This document shows, in pieces, positions 33,621-42,446 of a stretch of 64,000 nt of DNA; the stretch's first letter is position 1, and the number at the start of each line of letters is the position of its first letter. Under the pieces are notes generated by a model that did no database searches, was not told where the DNA came from, and saw nothing but the letters and a program-made list of their open reading frames with translations. This DNA is from Amorphoplanes digitatis (GTDB taxonomy: Bacteria > Actinomycetota > Actinomycetes > Mycobacteriales > Micromonosporaceae), in contig NZ_JACHNH010000001.1 of NCBI RefSeq assembly GCF_014205335.1, forward strand, positions 8,054,501 to 8,118,500, written 5' to 3'. Made by a program: the position numbers and the translations under genes.

Positions 33621-34859
33621 ATGACCGTGCTTGCGCAGGCCTCCGACGCGCGGGTCGCCGCCGTCGACCTGGCCGCCGCCACCCGCGCCGAGAAGGACGC
33701 CGCGCTGCTGCTGATGGCCGACCGGCTGGTCGAGCGCGCCGACGACATCGTCGCCGCGAACGCCGTCGACGTGGCGAACGCCCGTACCGGTGGATCGTCC
33801 GAGGCGATGATCGACCGGCTGACGCTGACCGGCGAGCGGGTCGCCGCGATGGCCGACGGCCTGCGGCAACTCGCCGCGCTGAACGACCCGGTCGGTGACG
33901 TGGTCCGGGGATCGAAGCTGGCCAACGGCCTCGAGCTGCGCCAGGTCCGTGTCCCGTTCGGGGTGGTGGGCATCATCTACGAGGGCCGGCCGAACGTGAC
34001 AGCGGACGCCGCGGGCATCTGCCTCAAGTCCGGCAACTCGGTGCTGCTGCGCGGCTCGGGCTCGGCCATGAGCTCGAACGCGGCGATCGTGTCGGTGCTG
34101 CGCAAGGCGGTCGCGGACGCCAACCTGCCGGCGAACGCGATCCAGCTGCTTGACGCGTCGACCCGCGACTCGGTGAAGGAGCTGATGCGGGCCCGCGGCC
34201 TGGTCGACGTCCTGATCCCCCGCGGCGGCGCCTCGCTGATCAAGACCGTGGTCGAGGAGTCGACGGTTCCGGTGATCGAGACGGGCGTCGGCAACTGCCA
34301 CGTGTACGTGGACGAGGGCGCGGACCTGGAGAAGGCGCTCGGGGTGGTGCTGAACTCGAAGACCCAGCGGCTGTCCACCTGCAACACGGCGGAGTCGCTG
34401 CTGGTGCACGCGTCGATGGTCGAGTCGTTCCTGCCGATGGTGATCGAGGAGCTGGTGGCGGCCGGCGTTACCGTGCACGGCGACCCGCGGGTGGCCGGCT
34501 TCGACGGCGTCGTACCGGCGACCGAGGAGGACTGGGGCACGGAGTACCTGTCGGCGGACATCGCGGTCGCGGTGGTGGACTCGCTGGACGACGCGCTGGA
34601 CCACATCCGCCGCTACGGCACGGGCCACACCGAGGCGATCGTGACCGAGAGCGTCGTGTCGGCCCGCCACTTCGCGGCCCGGGTCGACGCGGCGGCCGTC
34701 ATGATCAACGCGTCGACGCGCTTCACCGACGGCGGCGAGTTCGGCTTCGGCGCGGAGATCGGCATCAGCACCCAGAAGCTGCACGCGCGCGGCCCGATGG
34801 GCCTGCCCGAGCTGACCTCGACGAAGTACATCGTCACCGGCAACGGCCACACCCGCTGA
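33621..34859 (+). CDS. proA: Gamma-glutamyl phosphate reductase
   Basis: This 412-residue enzyme carries out the second step of proline synthesis, NADPH-dependent reduction of glutamyl-5-phosphate. Signatures are VPFGVVGIIYEGRPNVTADA, CLKSGNSVLLRGSGSAMSSN, TQRLSTCNTAESLLVH with the catalytic Cys, and GEFGFGAEIGISTQKLHARG. GAGGAG precedes ATG 33621. It ends 47 bases before the convergent moeZ gene, with a strong palindrome between. Confidence 0.97.
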   Translation: MTVLAQASDARVAAVDLAAATRAEKDAALLLMADRLVERADDIVAANAVDVANARTGGSSEAMIDRLTLTGERVAAMADGLRQLAALNDPVGDVVRGSKLANGLELRQVRVPFGVVGIIYEGRPNVTADAAGICLKSGNSVLLRGSGSAMSSNAAIVSVLRKAVADANLPANAIQLLDASTRDSVKELMRARGLVDVLIPRGGASLIKTVVEESTVPVIETGVGNCHVYVDEGADLEKALGVVLNSKTQRLSTCNTAESLLVHASMVESFLPMVIEELVAAGVTVHGDPRVAGFDGVVPATEEDWGTEYLSADIAVAVVDSLDDALDHIRRYGTGHTEAIVTESVVSARHFAARVDAAAVMINASTRFTDGGEFGFGAEIGISTQKLHARGPMGLPELTSTKYIVTGNGHTR

Positions 34860-34872
34860 ACCACGACGGCCG

Positions 34873-34894
34873 CCGTCCCGCAGCTGCGGGACGG
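34873..34894. terminator. Bidirectional terminator between proA and moeZ
   Basis: A 22-base perfect palindrome, CGTCCCGCAG then CTGCGGGACG plus a flanking C-G pair, sits between the two convergent stops. It can fold on either RNA strand, though it needs to open its centre to leave a loop. Its position at a convergent junction supports a two-way terminator. Confidence 0.65.
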
Positions 34895-34905
34895 GCCGTT
34901 CGGCT

Positions 34906-36087
34906 CTAGTACGACGGCAGCGACGGGTCCACGGTGTTGACCCACGACACGATGCCGCCCTGCACGTGCACGGCGTCCTTGAAGCCCGCCGCCTTCAGCG
35001 CCGCGAGGGCCTCCGCCGAGCGCACGCCGGACTTGCAGTGCAGCACGATCTGCCGGTCCTGCGGGAAGCGGGACAGCGCACCGCCGGACAGGATGTCGCC
35101 CTTGGGGATCAGCGTCGCGCCCGGGATGCTGACGATCTCGTACTCGGCGGGCTCGCGGACGTCGACAAGGAACACGTCCTTGCCCGTGTCCATCCAGTCC
35201 TTGAGCTCGCGCGCGGTGATCGTCGCGTTCAGGGTGGCCTCCTGCGCCTCCTCGGAGACCGCGCCGCAGAAGTCCTCGTAGTCCTCGAGCAGGTCGGTGA
35301 CCGTCGGGTTCTCGCCGCAGAGCGCGCACGCCGGGTCCTTGCGGACCCTGACCTTGCGGTACTCCATCTCCAGGGCGTCGTAGACCATCAGCTTGCCGAC
35401 CAGCGGCTCGCCGATGCCCGTGATCAGCTTGATCGCCTCGTTGACCTGGATCGAGCCGATCGACGCGCAGAGCACGCCGAGAACGCCGCCCTCGGCGCAG
35501 GACGGGACCATGCCGGGCGGCGGCGGCTCCGGGTAGAGGCAGCGGTAGCAGGGGCCGTGCTCCTCCCAGAACACGGACGCCTGGCCGTCGAAGCGGTAGA
35601 TCGAACCCCAGACGTACGGCTTGCCGAGCAGCACCGCGGCGTCGTTGACCATGTAGCGGGTCGCGAAGTTGTCGGTGCCGTCGACGATCAGGTCGTAGCC
35701 GCCGAAGATCTCCTTGACGTTGTCGCGGTCCAGCGCGGTGTTGTGGACGACCACGTTCACCAGCGGGTTGATCTCCCGGATGCTGTCCGCGGCGGACTCG
35801 GCCTTGGGCCGGCCGACGTCGGAGACGCCGTGGATGACCTGGCGCTGGAGATTGGACTCGTCGACGGTGTCGAAGTCGATGATGCCGAGCGTTCCGACGC
35901 CGGCCGCGGCCAGGTAGAGCAGGGCGGGAGAGCCGAGACCACCCGCGCCGACGGCCAGGACCTTGGCGTTCTTCAGCCGCTTCTGCCCGTCCATCCCGAC
36001 GTCGGGGATGATCAGGTGACGCGAGTAGCGGCGGATCTCGTCGATGCTCAGCTCGGCGGCCGGCTCGACGAGCGGGGGCAGTGACAC
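34906..36087 (-). CDS. moeZ: Adenylyltransferase/sulfurtransferase MoeZ (ThiF-rhodanese fusion)
   Basis: This 393-residue protein has an N-terminal E1-like (ThiF/MoeB) domain, with RYSRHLIIPDVGMDGQKRL, the nucleotide loop VLAVGAGGLGSPALLYLAA and zinc-type Cys in GPCYRCLYPE and PACALCGENP. A C-terminal rhodanese domain carries the active Cys in IVLHCKSGVRSAEAL. It adenylates and sulfurates sulfur-carrier proteins for molybdopterin, thiamine or cysteine biosynthesis. GTG 36087 is chosen because GGGGAG precedes it and family members begin MSLPPLVEPAAEL; a longer in-frame GTG at 36120 is less likely. Confidence 0.93.
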   Translation of the reverse strand: MSLPPLVEPAAELSIDEIRRYSRHLIIPDVGMDGQKRLKNAKVLAVGAGGLGSPALLYLAAAGVGTLGIIDFDTVDESNLQRQVIHGVSDVGRPKAESAADSIREINPLVNVVVHNTALDRDNVKEIFGGYDLIVDGTDNFATRYMVNDAAVLLGKPYVWGSIYRFDGQASVFWEEHGPCYRCLYPEPPPPGMVPSCAEGGVLGVLCASIGSIQVNEAIKLITGIGEPLVGKLMVYDALEMEYRKVRVRKDPACALCGENPTVTDLLEDYEDFCGAVSEEAQEATLNATITARELKDWMDTGKDVFLVDVREPAEYEIVSIPGATLIPKGDILSGGALSRFPQDRQIVLHCKSGVRSAEALAALKAAGFKDAVHVQGGIVSWVNTVDPSLPSY

Positions 36088-36197
36088 GGTGAACTCCCCG
36101 GGATCGACGGTAGGTGCCACCCATTCTTGCTCGTCCGGGGCCGTGGAAGGACATGACGTGTAACACCGGCCCGGTATGCGGGACAGGGAATCAAACG

Positions 36198-37070
36198 TCA
36201 GTCAACGGGGTTGCCGGCGTACCGCCTGCCGTGCAGGTACGGCCAGGAGTTCGCGACGCAGCCCTTGAGGCCGTAGGTCTGCTGCATCATCACCGGCGCG
36301 GGCTCGCCCCGGCCGGCGCAGGCCTCGTGGCCGTGGCCGAGCTGGTGCCCGACCTCATGGTTGATCGCGTACGCCCGGTAGGTGCGCAGCGGGGCGCCGT
36401 AGTCCGGCACCGCGTACCGCCAGCGATCATGATTGATGATCACCTGGCCCGGCAGCCGGCACGAGGTGAAGCCCTCGGTCCGCAGGCCGCCGCGGGCGCA
36501 CATCCGCTCCGAGGTGCCGGCGGAGGCCAGAAAGATCGTGAACTCGGCGTCGGCCGGGTGCGGCACCCGCTGGAACCGGAACCGCCGGCCGGCGATCCAG
36601 CTGCGCGGATCGCCGAGGATCCGGTCGACCTCGCCGGCGAAGTCCCCGCCGTCGCCCTCGCCGAGGTTCTCCTCGACGGCGACCCGGAAGCGCCGCACCG
36701 GGCCGGCGGTGCCGAGCACCGGGCCGTATCCGCCGGCGTAGGCGAACCGGCCGGCCTTCGGCGCCGATCCGGCCGGCACCGCGTCGGCGGCGTCGGGCGG
36801 CGGCACGGCACGGACGGAGGGCGGGGGCGGGGCCGGGGCCGGGGCCGGTTCGGCCGGGCCGTCGGCGACCCGGTCGCCGCCGCGTTCGTTCCCCATGATC
36901 CCGCCTACCGCGAGGCCGACGACCGCGATGATCAACAGGTAGAGCACGGCCCTGAGGCGCCGCTCGCGGCGGCGCCGGTGCCAGTGCCGGGACGTGGCCC
37001 GCACCGCCCTGGCGGGCGCTCCCGGTGGCGCGGCCCGATCGACCGCCGAACCCCTTGCCACGTGTGCCAT
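36198..37070 (-). CDS. DUF3152 membrane-anchored metalloprotease-like protein (copy 1)
   Basis: This protein of about 290 residues has a basic cytoplasmic N-terminus, one membrane segment (near residues 40-60), a Pro/Ala-rich stalk and an extracytoplasmic DUF3152 domain with the zincin-type motif HEVGHQLGHGHEAC and CVANSWPYLHG. The family is actinobacterial and its peptidase activity has not been settled; the HExxH-like spacing (H-E-V-G-H) suggests a zinc site. ATG 37070 is preferred over GTG 37076. It lies 60 bases downstream of the paralogue at 37133-38008. Confidence 0.88.
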   Translation of the reverse strand: MAHVARGSAVDRAAPPGAPARAVRATSRHWHRRRRERRLRAVLYLLIIAVVGLAVGGIMGNERGGDRVADGPAEPAPAPAPPPPSVRAVPPPDAADAVPAGSAPKAGRFAYAGGYGPVLGTAGPVRRFRVAVEENLGEGDGGDFAGEVDRILGDPRSWIAGRRFRFQRVPHPADAEFTIFLASAGTSERMCARGGLRTEGFTSCRLPGQVIINHDRWRYAVPDYGAPLRTYRAYAINHEVGHQLGHGHEACAGRGEPAPVMMQQTYGLKGCVANSWPYLHGRRYAGNPVD

Positions 37071-37132
37071 CGCCACCGCCAGCCTGCCAGAGGCGGGCGG
37101 GCGTCACCGGGGTTTCGGGAGACCCGCCGCGC

Positions 37133-38008
37133 TCAGAGCCCCGGCCCGGTGAACCGGCGATCGCCCCGGCGCGGCCACGCGTACGGCACGCAGCCGCGCA
37201 GCGTCAGCGTCTGCTGCACCATCACCGGCGCCGGCCCGCCGCGCCTCGGGCAGCCCTGATGGCCCTGGCCCAGCTCGTGACCGACCTCGTGGTTCACCAC
37301 GTAGTGCCGGTACGTGGAGAGCGGCACCTTCGCGTCGAGGTAGGGCCGCGCCGACAGCCGCCAGCGGTCCAGGTTGATGATCACCTTGCCGGTGACCCGG
37401 CACGACGTGTGCGGGCGCCCGCCGATCGTGATGTTCGTGCCTCCCCGGCGGCACATCTTCCCGGCGGTGTCCCGGGTGGCGAGGTAGACCGTGAAGCTCG
37501 CCGGCTCGCCGCCGGAGACCCGCTGCAACCGCAGCCGCCCGTCGCCGGTCCAGCTCCGCCGGTCACCCAGCGTCGCCTCCACCTGCGCCGCGAAGGCGGC
37601 CACGTCCTCGTTGCCGCCCCGCTCCACCGCGACCCGGAAGCGCCGCAGCTCCCCCTTGGTGCCCAGCACCCGGCCGCGACCCGGCGCGTACGCGAACTTG
37701 CCCGAGCCGCGCGTGGGCACCGGGCCCGGCAGCGCCAGCAGGTCGGGTCGCAAGGCCGCGGCGGTGGCCGGCGAGGGCGACGGCGACGGGGGTGGCGGCG
37801 AGACCGACGGCGACGCGGACGGGGTCGATGGTGTCGGCGCCGCGGCCGGCACGGTCAGGGGCGCCACCGGCAGGAAGGCCGGGATGAGCATCCCGCCGGC
37901 CAGCAGCAGGGCCGCGATGACCAGACCCGCGATCCACCAGCGGCGCCGTCGATCGCTGTCAACTCCGGGTGCGACGGCGGCCGCGTCGGGGGCACGGGAA
38001 TCGATCAT
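37133..38008 (-). CDS. DUF3152 membrane-anchored metalloprotease-like protein (copy 2)
   Basis: This paralogue of the gene at 36198-37070 has about 291 residues. An N-terminal membrane segment (near 25-47) is followed by a Pro/Ser-rich stalk (PSPSPATAAAL region) and the DUF3152 domain with HEVGHELGQGHQGC and CVPYAWPRRGDRR. The core is about half identical to copy 1 by eye. It should be displayed outside the membrane. ATG 38008 is chosen over GTG 38041 because neither has a clear ribosome-binding site and the shorter form starts closer to the membrane segment. Confidence 0.88.
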   Translation of the reverse strand: MIDSRAPDAAAVAPGVDSDRRRRWWIAGLVIAALLLAGGMLIPAFLPVAPLTVPAAAPTPSTPSASPSVSPPPPSPSPSPATAAALRPDLLALPGPVPTRGSGKFAYAPGRGRVLGTKGELRRFRVAVERGGNEDVAAFAAQVEATLGDRRSWTGDGRLRLQRVSGGEPASFTVYLATRDTAGKMCRRGGTNITIGGRPHTSCRVTGKVIINLDRWRLSARPYLDAKVPLSTYRHYVVNHEVGHELGQGHQGCPRRGGPAPVMVQQTLTLRGCVPYAWPRRGDRRFTGPGL

Positions 38009-38073
38009 TTGGGAACAAGCCTGCCACAGCGGCACGGACACGGCCGCCCGGACGACCGCACGGGCGATTTAGG

Positions 38074-39042
38074 TCACGCGCCGCGGCCGACCGCGGAATC
38101 GACGTCGTCCAGCAGCCCGACGACGGCCCGCGCGACCAGACGCGGAACCTCCATCTGGGCGACGTGGCCGACGCCCGGCAGGATCAGCAGCCGGCCGTCC
38201 GGTATCGCCTTGGCGACCTGCGCCGGCACCCGCGGATCGACAAGCTCGTCCCGGAGGCCGCCGATCACCAGGGTGGGCGCGGTGATCCGCGCGGCCAGCC
38301 GCCACTGCGAGTCGGCACCCGGCAGGTACGCCCGCAGGAAGCTGGACACCAGCCCGCGCAGCGTCCCGAGGTAGGCCCGCGGGTAGTGCTCGACGGTGTG
38401 CCGGAGTTTGATCTCCTCGATCGCCTCCACGCGGCGCTGCGGGTTCACCTTGGCGGTGTCGCCGAAGCAGGCCAGCAGCACCTGCTCGGCGAGCTGCTCC
38501 GGGGTCAGCCGGGCCAGGCCCCAGGCGAAGAGCCGCTCCGCGCGCGGCAGGGCGAGCAGCGGCAGCATCGGGCCCTGCGCCGTGCGCCGGGGGTCGAGGA
38601 ACGGCATGGCCGGCGAGACCAGCGTCAGGGTCCTGACCAGGTCGGGGCGCAGGGCGGCCACGCGTACGGAGATGGAGCCGCCGAGCGAGTTGCCGACCAG
38701 GTGGACCGGGCCGCGGCCGGCGTACTCGAGGTAGCCGATGAGCCGGTCGGCGAAGGCCGGGATGGAGTAGCGCGGGCTCGGGTCGCTGTAGCCGAAGCCG
38801 GGCAGGTCGACGGCCTGCGCGTCGAAGCGGTCGGTGAGCAGCCCGGCGAAGTCCGTCCAGTTCTGCGAGGAGCCGCCCAGCCCGTGCACGTACACCGCGG
38901 GCTCGGCGCCCGGCGCGGTGGCCGGGGTGTCGCGGACGTGCAGCATGGCGCCGTCGATGACGACCCGGCGTGCCGGCCACGGCATCGGTACGGCGCCGTC
39001 GGGCGGCAGTACCTTGTCCGCCGCGAGGATCGCACCCTTCAT
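38074..39042 (-). CDS. Alpha/beta-fold hydrolase
   Basis: This 322-residue protein has the alpha/beta-hydrolase pattern: VYVHGLGGSSQNWTDFA (oxyanion HG), VDLPGFGYSDPSPRYS, nucleophile elbow LVGNSLGGSISVRVAAL (G-N-S-L-G with Ser), and GVGHVAQMEVPRLVAR with the catalytic His. It probably hydrolyses esters; the substrate is unknown. ATG 39042 shares one base with the stop of the large Pro-rich gene (TGATG), and this pair plus the TetR, DUF3107 and helicase genes is a conserved actinobacterial neighbourhood by recollection. Confidence 0.9.
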   Translation of the reverse strand: MKGAILAADKVLPPDGAVPMPWPARRVVIDGAMLHVRDTPATAPGAEPAVYVHGLGGSSQNWTDFAGLLTDRFDAQAVDLPGFGYSDPSPRYSIPAFADRLIGYLEYAGRGPVHLVGNSLGGSISVRVAALRPDLVRTLTLVSPAMPFLDPRRTAQGPMLPLLALPRAERLFAWGLARLTPEQLAEQVLLACFGDTAKVNPQRRVEAIEEIKLRHTVEHYPRAYLGTLRGLVSSFLRAYLPGADSQWRLAARITAPTLVIGGLRDELVDPRVPAQVAKAIPDGRLLILPGVGHVAQMEVPRLVARAVVGLLDDVDSAVGRGA

Positions 39043-41114
39043 CAGGACAACAGTGCCTCAAGCCGGCGGTTGATCGCGGCGAGAGTGGCGCGAACCATGG
39101 CATGCCGGTCGTCGCCGGTGATCACCGCAGACCCGGAGAGCTGCTCGACCCAGCCGCCGACCGAGAGCAGCAGCACGACGACGGCGACCTGCGTCGACCC
39201 GAACGGCACGGACGCGGCGTGCTCGACGAAGCACTTCGCCGGGCCGTCGGCGTGGTCCGAATGGGTGAGCAACTCGTCGACCGCGCTGGCGGTGGCCATC
39301 GCGCAGAGCCGCAGCAGGTAGCCGTCGACCGCGGGGCCGGTGGCCTCCCCGGAGGTGACCAGGCCGTTGACGATCAGCCGCACCTCGACGGTCGCCTCGG
39401 TGCCGAACGTGTTGACCCGCACGTTCTCGATCATCACGCGGGGGCCGGGCTGCTCGCCGGGGTCGAGCGGGCGCGGCGGCGCCGGCTCGATGCCGGACGG
39501 CAGCGGCGCCATGTATCCGGCGGTCGGCGCGGAGGGCAGGCCCTGGCCAGGCTGCATCGACCGGCCGGCCGGGTTGGGCTGGGTTGGCACGAACGGCGTG
39601 ACCGGCGCGTTCGGCGCGACGACCCGGGCCGGCGGCGCCGAGGACGGCGCGGCCGAGGTCCGGGCGGCCGGCGGCGGCGCGGTCCGGACGGCCGGCGGGG
39701 CGGACCGCTGGGCGGCCGGCGGCGCCGAGGCCGGAGCGGCCGGTGAGTAGGACGGCGGCGCCGAGCGCGGGGCGGGCGAGAGCGCCGGCGGCGCCGACCG
39801 CGGCGCGGGCACCGGCGCGCCGGCGAGCGGGGTGGCGCCCTGCATGGCGGCGTCCAGGCCCATCCGGTCCTGGAGCAGCCGGGCGACCTGGCGGCTCACC
39901 TCGGCGGGGTCGGCGCCCTCGGACAGGTCCAGCCGCAGGCTGTGCGCCCCGGCCGGCGTCGTACGCAGCGACGCGTCCCGGACACCGTCGACCTCGCGGA
40001 CGGCCTCCAGGATCGCGTTCACGTCGAAGCCCTCCTGCCGCTCCTGCGCAGACAGCACGTCACCGCGGCGCAGATGCGTCGCGATGCGGGCCAGTGCGGG
40101 TGTCTCGGCGGTCGGCTCCACCGACGGCGGCTCCGGGACGGTGGGCACGTCCGGCTGGGCCGGAACGCGCTGCGGCAGGGCCGCCGAGGACCGGTCCGGC
40201 GTGTCGCCGGTGCCGGCCTCGTCCGCGGCGCGGCCGGGGAACGACCCCGCCGCTCCGTAGCGGGCCGGGGCGTCGGACGGCTCGGACCGCAGTCGGCGGG
40301 GGAAGCTGGACGGGTCGTAGGACGGCCGGACCGATCCCTGATCGCCGGAGCGCGACTCGTCGGCCGCCGGGGACAGGCCGTCCAGCGGCGGGTCGAGGGC
40401 GTGCCGGGCGGAGTCGATCGCCGACCAGTCCGGGCGGCGTCCGCCGGGCGTCGCCGGGCGTACCGCTGGGAAGGGCCGCTCGGCGGGCACCACGGTGCGC
40501 TGCTGCCCCACCGGCGGGCGCGACACGTCGCGCCGGGCGTCGTCAAGATCACCTTCGTAGGGGAACGGCGGGGCGCTGGCCGGCAGGATTCCGCCGACCG
40601 CGCGCAGCTCGGTGGTGTCCTGCGCGTCCGGCCGCAGCAGCTCCGGCGAGAGCGGGTCCGGCCGCACCAGGGCGGCGCGGGGCGGCTCGGCCGCGCGGGG
40701 CGGCTCGTTCTGCCGTGGCTCGCTGCCGTTGGGCGACAGGTGCGCCATCAGGTCCTGGTAGCGCGTCCGGCTGTCGGACCAGCGCGGCGCCGCGGCGTTG
40801 TCGGGCCGGGAACCCTCGATGGCCGAGGGCGGCGCCGAGGCCGGGCTCGCGGGCGTGAAGGACGGCGGCGCGAAGGGATGAATCTCCCCCGAAGGGGTGT
40901 CCGCCGGAAGGGGCCGCTCCTGGGTGAAGGACCGGAGTTCGGCCGGTGGCCGGCGCCAGGCCGGCACGTCGGACTCCGCGTCCAGCGCCGAGCCGGCGTT
41001 GGACCACGGGCTCTCCCGTGTCGCCCAGCCGTTCAACAGGGTACGGTCACGCGACTCAGCACCAGCGCCACCTTCCCCTGCCCCGGCGTCCCCGGAATGC
41101 CCTGTTTCGTCCAC
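39042..41114 (-). CDS. Large Pro/Ala/Ser-rich protein with a conserved C-terminal domain
   Basis: This 690-residue protein is mostly low complexity: residues 1-340 are Pro/Ser/Arg/Asp-rich, residues 445-530 hold many SAPP and APP repeats, and two compact parts remain. Residues 350-430 look folded (ARIATHLRRGDVLSAQER through LRLDLSEGADPAEVSRQVA). The last 120 residues carry MIENVRVNTFGTEATVEVRL, which resembles actinobacterial domains of unknown function that sit next to TetR/DUF3107 genes. No signal peptide or membrane segment is visible. GTG 41114 begins the gene. Confidence 0.65.
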   Translation of the reverse strand: MDETGHSGDAGAGEGGAGAESRDRTLLNGWATRESPWSNAGSALDAESDVPAWRRPPAELRSFTQERPLPADTPSGEIHPFAPPSFTPASPASAPPSAIEGSRPDNAAAPRWSDSRTRYQDLMAHLSPNGSEPRQNEPPRAAEPPRAALVRPDPLSPELLRPDAQDTTELRAVGGILPASAPPFPYEGDLDDARRDVSRPPVGQQRTVVPAERPFPAVRPATPGGRRPDWSAIDSARHALDPPLDGLSPAADESRSGDQGSVRPSYDPSSFPRRLRSEPSDAPARYGAAGSFPGRAADEAGTGDTPDRSSAALPQRVPAQPDVPTVPEPPSVEPTAETPALARIATHLRRGDVLSAQERQEGFDVNAILEAVREVDGVRDASLRTTPAGAHSLRLDLSEGADPAEVSRQVARLLQDRMGLDAAMQGATPLAGAPVPAPRSAPPALSPAPRSAPPSYSPAAPASAPPAAQRSAPPAVRTAPPPAARTSAAPSSAPPARVVAPNAPVTPFVPTQPNPAGRSMQPGQGLPSAPTAGYMAPLPSGIEPAPPRPLDPGEQPGPRVMIENVRVNTFGTEATVEVRLIVNGLVTSGEATGPAVDGYLLRLCAMATASAVDELLTHSDHADGPAKCFVEHAASVPFGSTQVAVVVLLLSVGGWVEQLSGSAVITGDDRHAMVRATLAAINRRLEALLS

Positions 41115-41265
41115 CGCGCGCTCCTCGCTTGCCCCCGCTGAGGCTACCGTGTGGTTGCAGTGGCGATAAGTTGCAGCGTCGCGACAATTGCCCGCCCGGA
41201 AACCGGTAGGCGGCTAACCGGGCAATCTTCGCCATGGCGCGGGGGACCAAGTCTCGGAGGTACAC

Positions 41266-41928
41266 ATGACCGCTGCGTCCGGCGGGGCACAGACGGCAGG
41301 ACGCCCCACGCGCCTGCCGCGCTCGGCACGCCGTAAGCAACTGCTTGCCGCCGCGCAGCAGATCTTCGTGGCACAGGGCTACCATGCCGCCGCGATGGAC
41401 GAGATCGCGGAACGGGCCGGCGTCTCCAAGCCCGTGCTCTACCAGCACTTCCCCGGGAAGCTCGACCTCTACCTTGCCCTACTGGACACCCACTGCGACG
41501 CGATAATCGCCAAGGTGCGCGGCGCGATGCAGGCGACTCCGGACAACAAGGAACGGGTCAAGGGCGCGGTCCGGGCCTACTTCGACTTCATGGACCACGA
41601 GAGCGAGGCGTTCCGGCTCGTCTTCGAGTCCGACCTGCGCAACGACCCGCAGGTCCGCGAGCGGGTCGAACGGGTCGAACAGGGCTCCATCGCCGCGATC
41701 ACCGACACGGTGGTCTCCGACACCGGCCTCGGCCGGGCGGAGGCGGAACTGCTCGCGTCCGGACTTGTCGGCGCGGCCGGCCAGGCGGCGCAGTTCTGGC
41801 TCGCCAACGGCCGGCAGACGCCGAAGCCTGAGGCGGAGGCGCTGGTCGCGGCCCTCATCTGGCGGGGCATCGCCAGCTTCCCGTTGCAGGGTGAGTCAAC
41901 GCCCGGCACGCCCGGCGAAATCGGCTAG
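41266..41928 (+). CDS. TetR/AcrR family transcriptional regulator
   Basis: This 220-residue regulator has an N-terminal TetR domain at about residues 20-70: RRKQLLAAAQQIFVAQGYHA, then MDEIAERAGVSKPVLYQHFP. The rest is the helical ligand-binding domain. GGAGG precedes ATG 41266. It lies upstream of the DUF3107 gene (36 bases) and divergent from the Pro-rich gene; regulation of either is plausible but no operator palindrome was identified. Confidence 0.92.
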   Translation: MTAASGGAQTAGRPTRLPRSARRKQLLAAAQQIFVAQGYHAAAMDEIAERAGVSKPVLYQHFPGKLDLYLALLDTHCDAIIAKVRGAMQATPDNKERVKGAVRAYFDFMDHESEAFRLVFESDLRNDPQVRERVERVEQGSIAAITDTVVSDTGLGRAEAELLASGLVGAAGQAAQFWLANGRQTPKPEAEALVAALIWRGIASFPLQGESTPGTPGEIG

Positions 41929-41964
41929 CCTTCAGGACGGACGACATCTGAGAGGGAGGACCCC

Positions 41965-42189
41965 GTGGAGGTCAAGATCGGCGTGCAGTACGCCCCGCGC
42001 GAGCTGGTGCTGGAGAGCGCACAGACGCCGGCCGAGGTCGAGCAGGCCGTGACCGAGGCGATGGCCAAGGACAGCGTTCTCACTCTGACCGACGAGAAGG
42101 GCCGGAAGGTGATCGTCCCGATCGCCAAGGTGGCCTACGTCGAGATCGCCGAGAAGTCCGAACGGCCGTTCGGCTTCACGACGCGGTAA
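41965..42189 (+). CDS. DUF3107 family protein
   Basis: This 74-residue protein matches DUF3107: MEVKIGVQYAPRELVLESAQ, TPAEVEQAVTEAM, LTLTDEKGRKVIVPIAKVAY and EIAEKSERPFGF. It is small, beta-rich and actinobacterial, with no known function. GGGAGGACCCC precedes GTG 41965. It follows the TetR gene closely, and a strong terminator follows 13 bases after the stop. Confidence 0.93.
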   Translation: MEVKIGVQYAPRELVLESAQTPAEVEQAVTEAMAKDSVLTLTDEKGRKVIVPIAKVAYVEIAEKSERPFGFTTR

Positions 42190-42201
42190 CAGCGCGCGAC
42201 G

Positions 42202-42240
42202 AAACGGCAGGGAACTCCGCTCCGGGGTGCCCTGCCGTTT
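42202..42240 (+). terminator. Intrinsic terminator after DUF3107
   Basis: An 11-base stem pairs 42202-42212 (AAACGGCAGGG) with 42230-42240 (CCCTGCCGTTT) around a 17-base loop, directly after the gene, and ends in TTT. It is the clearest classical terminator in the window. Confidence 0.85.
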
Positions 42241-42290
42241 CTATACAGCACCGTCACCTTCGCCCTGAGGTGCGCAATCTCCCGGTCGGG

Positions 42291-42296
42291 TAGACT
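42291..42296 (+). promoter_or_regulatory. Candidate -10 box upstream of the DEAD-box helicase
   Basis: TAGACT fits the actinobacterial -10 pattern TANNNT and would start the helicase mRNA about 145 bases before ATG 42447. No clear -35 is visible. The resulting long GC-rich leader (42303-42446) may have a regulatory role, as seen for other cold-inducible helicase genes. Confidence 0.3.
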
Positions 42297-42446
42297 CGTT
42301 TCGTCGCCGTCGACGTCGGCTCGTCAATTCGAGTCGCCGCGGCGACGCGCGTGCGGCCCGCGAGCATCTCGCGTGTGGCCCGCGCCCTACCCAGACCGCG
42401 CCCAGGACTTCGACGGGCGCACCACGAGAGGCACCCGTAGAACTTC

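Noticed and set aside
36091..36120. Longer MoeZ start at GTG 36120
   Set aside because: The GTG at 36087 has GGGGAG upstream and gives the usual MoeZ N-terminus.
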